In this document: one piece after another, positions 51,403 to 54,750 of the stretch
How positions within the stretch are numbered: position 1 is the first letter of the stretch
Layout: the number at the start of each line of letters is the position of its first letter
From: an uncultured bacterium
GTDB taxonomy: Bacteria > Bacteroidota > Bacteroidia > Chitinophagales > Chitinophagaceae
Length of the DNA stretch: 54,750 bases
Direction: 5' to 3'
Assembly (NCBI GenBank): GCA_903834825.1
Contig: CAILKQ010000102.1
Span: 1-54,750, forward strand
Program-made: the position numbers and the translations under genes
Notes under the pieces: model-generated
Database searches by the model: none
Told to the model about the DNA's origin: nothing
Seen by the model: only the letters and a program-made list of their open reading frames with translations

Positions 51403-54400
51403 ATGAGAAAATCAAGAGTTCTAGTATTTAGCCTGATGGCATTGGCTGTTGTGCTATTTTCTATTTCAGTTTCAGCCCAGAAAAAAGTTTCTGGAGTGGT
51501 GTTCGATGCAACTTCAAGTACACCATTGAACGGGGCAACCATTTCTTTTAAAAATGGTAATGCAACAGCCCTTTCACGCAATGATGGCAAGTTTGACATT
51601 AGCATACCTGCTGGGAAAGCGGTGCTGATGGTTTCGTTTGTTGGTTATCAATCGCAGGATATTCCTGTTGGCGCCAATGAATCCAATATAACCATCAACC
51701 TGAGCCGAACTGGTGATATGGGTGAAGTGGTTGTAATTGGATATGGTACCAAGAAGAAAGTGAATTTGACGGGGGCTATTTCCACCGTTACTGCAAAAGA
51801 TATCGAATCGCGCCCTGTAGCCAATGCACAGCAGGCTTTACAGGGCCTGGTGCCCAACCTCAACATCACGGTTTCACATGCGGGTGGAGAGCCCGGGGGC
51901 GGAATGAACATGAGCATTCGTGGTTTAAGTTCTTTCTCTGGAAGTACTGCTCCGTTTGTTCTGGTGGACAATATCCCCATGGATATCAACAGCATCAATC
52001 CGGCTGACATCGAAACCATAACGGTATTGAAGGATGCCGCATCTTCTGCTATCTATGGAGCACGTGCTGCTTACGGTGTCATTTTGATCACGACCAAGTC
52101 CGGTAAAAGTGGCAAAGAAAGGATGAACGTTTCTTTGCAGACAAATGTGGCACTTTCAAAACCGGTTCAGTATCCAAGGTTGGTTGATCCCATGACCTTT
52201 GCTTTGGTGTCGAATGACGCTGCCAAAAACATCGGGAATGCACCCTGGTATAATGCTGATGCTTTGGATCGGTTGGCGAAAAATATTGCCAAACCTGGAA
52301 GTGCCCCCGAAATGTTTGGAACTGCCGATGGACAGAATTGGAATATTGGCTCTATGGGACTGGGTGCCGCAGCTGTAACGGATTGGTATGATGTGCTTTT
52401 CAATGACTTTTCTTCACGACAGAAATACAACCTCAGTGTTTCCGGGGCAAGCGAAAAAATCGATTATTATTTATCTGGTGGGTTGTATAAGGAGAATGGG
52501 TTGCTTCGGTATGGCGACGAAAGTTTCAACCGGTATAATTTTGATGGGAAGGTCAATGCTCAAGCGACCAAATGGGCGAAGGTGGGCGTTCTTTTCAAAT
52601 ACAATTCAGGCCTGCAGCAATTTCCATGGCAGAAGGATCTGGGAAGGGGTAGGATTTATGACATGATGTCGAAACTCAAGCCTACCATGCCCGCAAAATA
52701 TCCCGGAACAGATATCTGGACCTTAGAGAGCAGGGTTCTGGAATGGGGAGCACAGCGGGACAATACATTGAGTACGCAGATGATCCTTGCGCCAAGAATT
52801 ACGCTGGAGCCAATCAAGGGCTGGGTCACCAATGTGGAATTCAACTATACCAATAGCAACAACCGCAGGGAGTTCATCTCCAAGACATTTCCTTGGATGA
52901 GGCCTAACGGAGAATTGCTTATGAGTCCACAAGTGAGCACCTTATATCGTCCGAGCTTGAGTACAGACAGTTATATGTCGCCCAACATCTATTCAACCTA
53001 TGCAAAAAGCATCGGTAAGCATAACCTTTCGGTTATGGTGGGCTATCAACAGGAAAAATTCAAATATTTCTCCCTCAATGCAGATGCTTTGTATCTCTTG
53101 ACTGACAATGTACCTTCTGTCACTACTGCAGTAGGTACCAAGACAGTTGATGATGGGCAAGGACATTGGGCTACCCGAAGCGGATTCGGAAGATTGTTGT
53201 ATGATTTTAATGATAAGTATTTGGTGGAGGCCAATTTCAGGGCTGATGGATCGTCTAGGTTTGAGCCAGGCAGGCAATGGGGTTATTTCCCTTCTGTCTC
53301 AGCGGGCTGGGTGGCATCCAAGGAGAAATTCTATCCATTGAAAGACGTGGTCAATTACATGAAAATCAGGGGCTCATTGGGCGAATTGGGCAACCAGAGC
53401 GTATCCAATTATCTCTATATCCCCACCATGGGAATCAGCCAAACCTCCTATCTCTTTAGCGGACAACGTTTATGGTCTGTAGGTGCACCAAATATCTCGA
53501 GTGTGAACCTAAGTTGGGAAAAAGTAAGAACACTTGATTTTGGTGCAGATCTTGCTTTTTTCAACAAAAGATTATCCGTAACCTATGACTGGTACCAATC
53601 CTTCACTACGGACCTTGTAGGTCCGGGCGCTGCTGTACCTGCATTGCTGGGTACGGCTGTACCCAGAGAGAACTCCGGTGAGATCAGGACAAGGGGTTTT
53701 GATCTGGAATTCAAGTGGAAGGATCGAATTGGCGATGTCTATTTTCAGATCGGTGGTAACCTTGCCAACAACATAAGCCAGGTCATGTCCTATAATAACC
53801 CCACACAAATCCTGAGCACGTATAGAAATGGCCAGATACTGGGTGAATTATGGGGCTATAAAACCGATGGACTTTTCCAAACGGCTGAAGAGATCGCCAA
53901 TTGGCCCAATCAATCATTTCTATGGTCTGGAAGATGGAATACCGGTGACCTGAAATACCTGGATCTTGATAAAAATGGAGTTGTCAATAATGGGAAAAAT
54001 ACAGTGGTCGATCCAGGAGATATGCGCATTGTAGGCAATGAGAGACCCCAGTATCTTTATGGGTTTAACGGTAATGTTGCATGGAAGGGACTGGAGTTGT
54101 CCTTTTTCTTCCAGGGTGTGGGTAAGCAAGATCTCTTCATTACTGAGATCATAAATGGAAACGTATTCAGGGGAGCTGCTAATGGACCATTGCACATGAT
54201 GGTTTATACCCAGCATCTTGATTACTGGAGAGATGCATCAAGCCCGTTGGGTGCAAATCCTAACGCTTACTATGCGAAACCATACTCTGTGTTTGACGGC
54301 GACAACAGTAAGAATTACGGAAGACCGGTTGATCGGTATTTGCCAAGCGGAGCCTACTGCAGGCTTAAAAATCTGCAGTTGGGATATACCATTCCCCAAA

Positions 54401-54576
54401 AACTAATCAACAAGGTGCAGATGAAGGGCGCTAATATCTATTTTTCTGGCGAAAACCTTTTTATTATCAACAAATTCAAATTGCTTGATCCTGAACAAAC
54501 AGCAGGCAGCGCAGGTGACGGAAGAATCTATCCCTTATCAAAGGCCTTCTCTCTTGGTTTGAATGTCAACTTCTAA
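51403..54576 (+). CDS. susC: SusC/RagA family TonB-linked outer-membrane protein
   Basis: This 1057-residue protein has a signal peptide (ending V-S-A-Q, about 26) and a carboxypeptidase-regulatory-like domain (about 29-103, V-S-G-V-V-F-D-A). A TonB-box-like stretch D-M-G-E-V-V-V-I-G-Y-G-T precedes the plug with I-R-G-L-S-S and V-L-K-D-A-A-S-S-A-I-Y-G-A-R-A. The barrel ends in N-V-N-F. SusC proteins import glycans or peptides with a SusD lipoprotein lid. The next gene, ten bases on, is such a SusD, so this is the start of a Sus-type locus that may be a polysaccharide utilisation locus. The substrate cannot be judged because the downstream genes are cut off. Confidence 0.96.
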   Translation: MRKSRVLVFSLMALAVVLFSISVSAQKKVSGVVFDATSSTPLNGATISFKNGNATALSRNDGKFDISIPAGKAVLMVSFVGYQSQDIPVGANESNITINLSRTGDMGEVVVIGYGTKKKVNLTGAISTVTAKDIESRPVANAQQALQGLVPNLNITVSHAGGEPGGGMNMSIRGLSSFSGSTAPFVLVDNIPMDINSINPADIETITVLKDAASSAIYGARAAYGVILITTKSGKSGKERMNVSLQTNVALSKPVQYPRLVDPMTFALVSNDAAKNIGNAPWYNADALDRLAKNIAKPGSAPEMFGTADGQNWNIGSMGLGAAAVTDWYDVLFNDFSSRQKYNLSVSGASEKIDYYLSGGLYKENGLLRYGDESFNRYNFDGKVNAQATKWAKVGVLFKYNSGLQQFPWQKDLGRGRIYDMMSKLKPTMPAKYPGTDIWTLESRVLEWGAQRDNTLSTQMILAPRITLEPIKGWVTNVEFNYTNSNNRREFISKTFPWMRPNGELLMSPQVSTLYRPSLSTDSYMSPNIYSTYAKSIGKHNLSVMVGYQQEKFKYFSLNADALYLLTDNVPSVTTAVGTKTVDDGQGHWATRSGFGRLLYDFNDKYLVEANFRADGSSRFEPGRQWGYFPSVSAGWVASKEKFYPLKDVVNYMKIRGSLGELGNQSVSNYLYIPTMGISQTSYLFSGQRLWSVGAPNISSVNLSWEKVRTLDFGADLAFFNKRLSVTYDWYQSFTTDLVGPGAAVPALLGTAVPRENSGEIRTRGFDLEFKWKDRIGDVYFQIGGNLANNISQVMSYNNPTQILSTYRNGQILGELWGYKTDGLFQTAEEIANWPNQSFLWSGRWNTGDLKYLDLDKNGVVNNGKNTVVDPGDMRIVGNERPQYLYGFNGNVAWKGLELSFFFQGVGKQDLFITEIINGNVFRGAANGPLHMMVYTQHLDYWRDASSPLGANPNAYYAKPYSVFDGDNSKNYGRPVDRYLPSGAYCRLKNLQLGYTIPQKLINKVQMKGANIYFSGENLFIINKFKLLDPEQTAGSAGDGRIYPLSKAFSLGLNVNF

Positions 54577-54586
54577 AAAAACAGAC

Positions 54587-54750
54587 ATGAAAAAAATATA
54601 CTTAATTTTATTCCTTTTCGTTGGGCTTGGAGCTGGCCTTTCTTCATGCAAGAAAGATTTTCTCAACCTGACGCCACTTGACCAAATATCAGATCCTGAA
54701 TTCTGGAAAACCGATCAGGACCTCGAACTTTACATGAATGGCCTGTATAA
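54587..54750 (+). CDS. susD: SusD/RagB family lipoprotein, 3' end cut by window edge
   Basis: The first 54 residues are visible: a lipoprotein signal with lipobox L-S-S-C (Cys21), then K-K-D-F-L-N-L-T-P-L-D-Q-I-S-D-P-E-F-W. The last segment is the classic N-terminus of SusD proteins, which cap the SusC barrel and bind the ligand. The rest lies outside the window. It starts ten bases after the susC stop. Confidence 0.92.
   Translation, partial: MKKIYLILFLFVGLGAGLSSCKKDFLNLTPLDQISDPEFWKTDQDLELYMNGLY

Noticed and set aside
1-54750. tRNA, rRNA, CRISPR arrays, insertion sequences and prophage genes
   Set aside because: No clover-leaf, direct-repeat array, transposase or phage protein was recognised on either strand.

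Overview
The window looks like chromosomal DNA of a Bacteroidota bacterium, probably of the Chitinophagales/Chitinophagaceae. The evidence is TAnnTTTG-type -7 promoter boxes, an Alternative Complex III (ACIII) plus aa3 oxidase operon, SusC/SusD and GLPGLI proteins, the futalosine menaquinone pathway (MqnC), and families largely confined to this phylum (DUF6526, DUF6787, DUF5522). No tRNA, rRNA, insertion sequence, prophage or CRISPR array was seen. Assignments come from reading translations and motifs, not from database searches.

Layout. 1-4521: a DUF3089 lipoprotein cut by the left edge, a 2-oxoglutarate/Fe(II) oxygenase, a chromate transporter, nadD, feoA and ybeY. 4522-4910: the longest gene-free stretch, with two identical 16-bp parS-like palindromes and nested inverted repeats. 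4911-11440: mnmG, a Crp-type regulator, a split YeeE/YedE transporter pair, and a convergent tsdA-soxB pair, which together form a compact sulfur-oxidation module. 11547-28659: mixed housekeeping genes (DUF6526, SOUL, pxpBC, mqnC, a PDZ aspartyl protease, two M16 peptidase-like proteins, an FKBP isomerase, a YHYH protein) and a minus-strand run of secreted hydrolases ending in a membrane-anchored PurN fusion. 28901-44514: the respiratory operon actABCDEF-coxBA-ctaB-coxCC-coxD, a terminator-like hairpin, then sco and DUF420. 44524-45794: trmB, a DUF5522 gene and an alkyltransferase-like gene on the minus strand, with overlapping ends. 46014-54750: a small secreted protein, a GLPGLI protein with its outer-membrane barrel partner, a GHL10 lipoprotein and the start of a SusCD locus.

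How it works together. MqnC contributes to menaquinone synthesis. ACIII oxidises menaquinol and passes electrons through c-type cytochromes to the aa3 oxidase, which CtaB and Sco help to assemble. The TsdA-like dihaem cytochrome could feed thiosulfate electrons into the same cytochrome pool.

The most striking observation is regulatory. A perfect TGTGA-N6-TCACA palindrome lies upstream of tsdA-soxB and a 9/10 match lies upstream of the YeeE pair. Both sit at exactly the same distance (36.5 bp from palindrome centre to the end of a -7-like box). The Crp-type regulator encoded between them has the R-E-x3-R recognition helix that fits this site, and it carries a C-x5-C pair where Crp normally binds the cyclic nucleotide phosphate. 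I infer a small, self-contained sulfur-responsive regulon. Other leads are the parS pair next to mnmG, the DUF6787-PurN fusion, and several genes whose -7 box lies so close to the ATG that leaderless mRNAs are likely.
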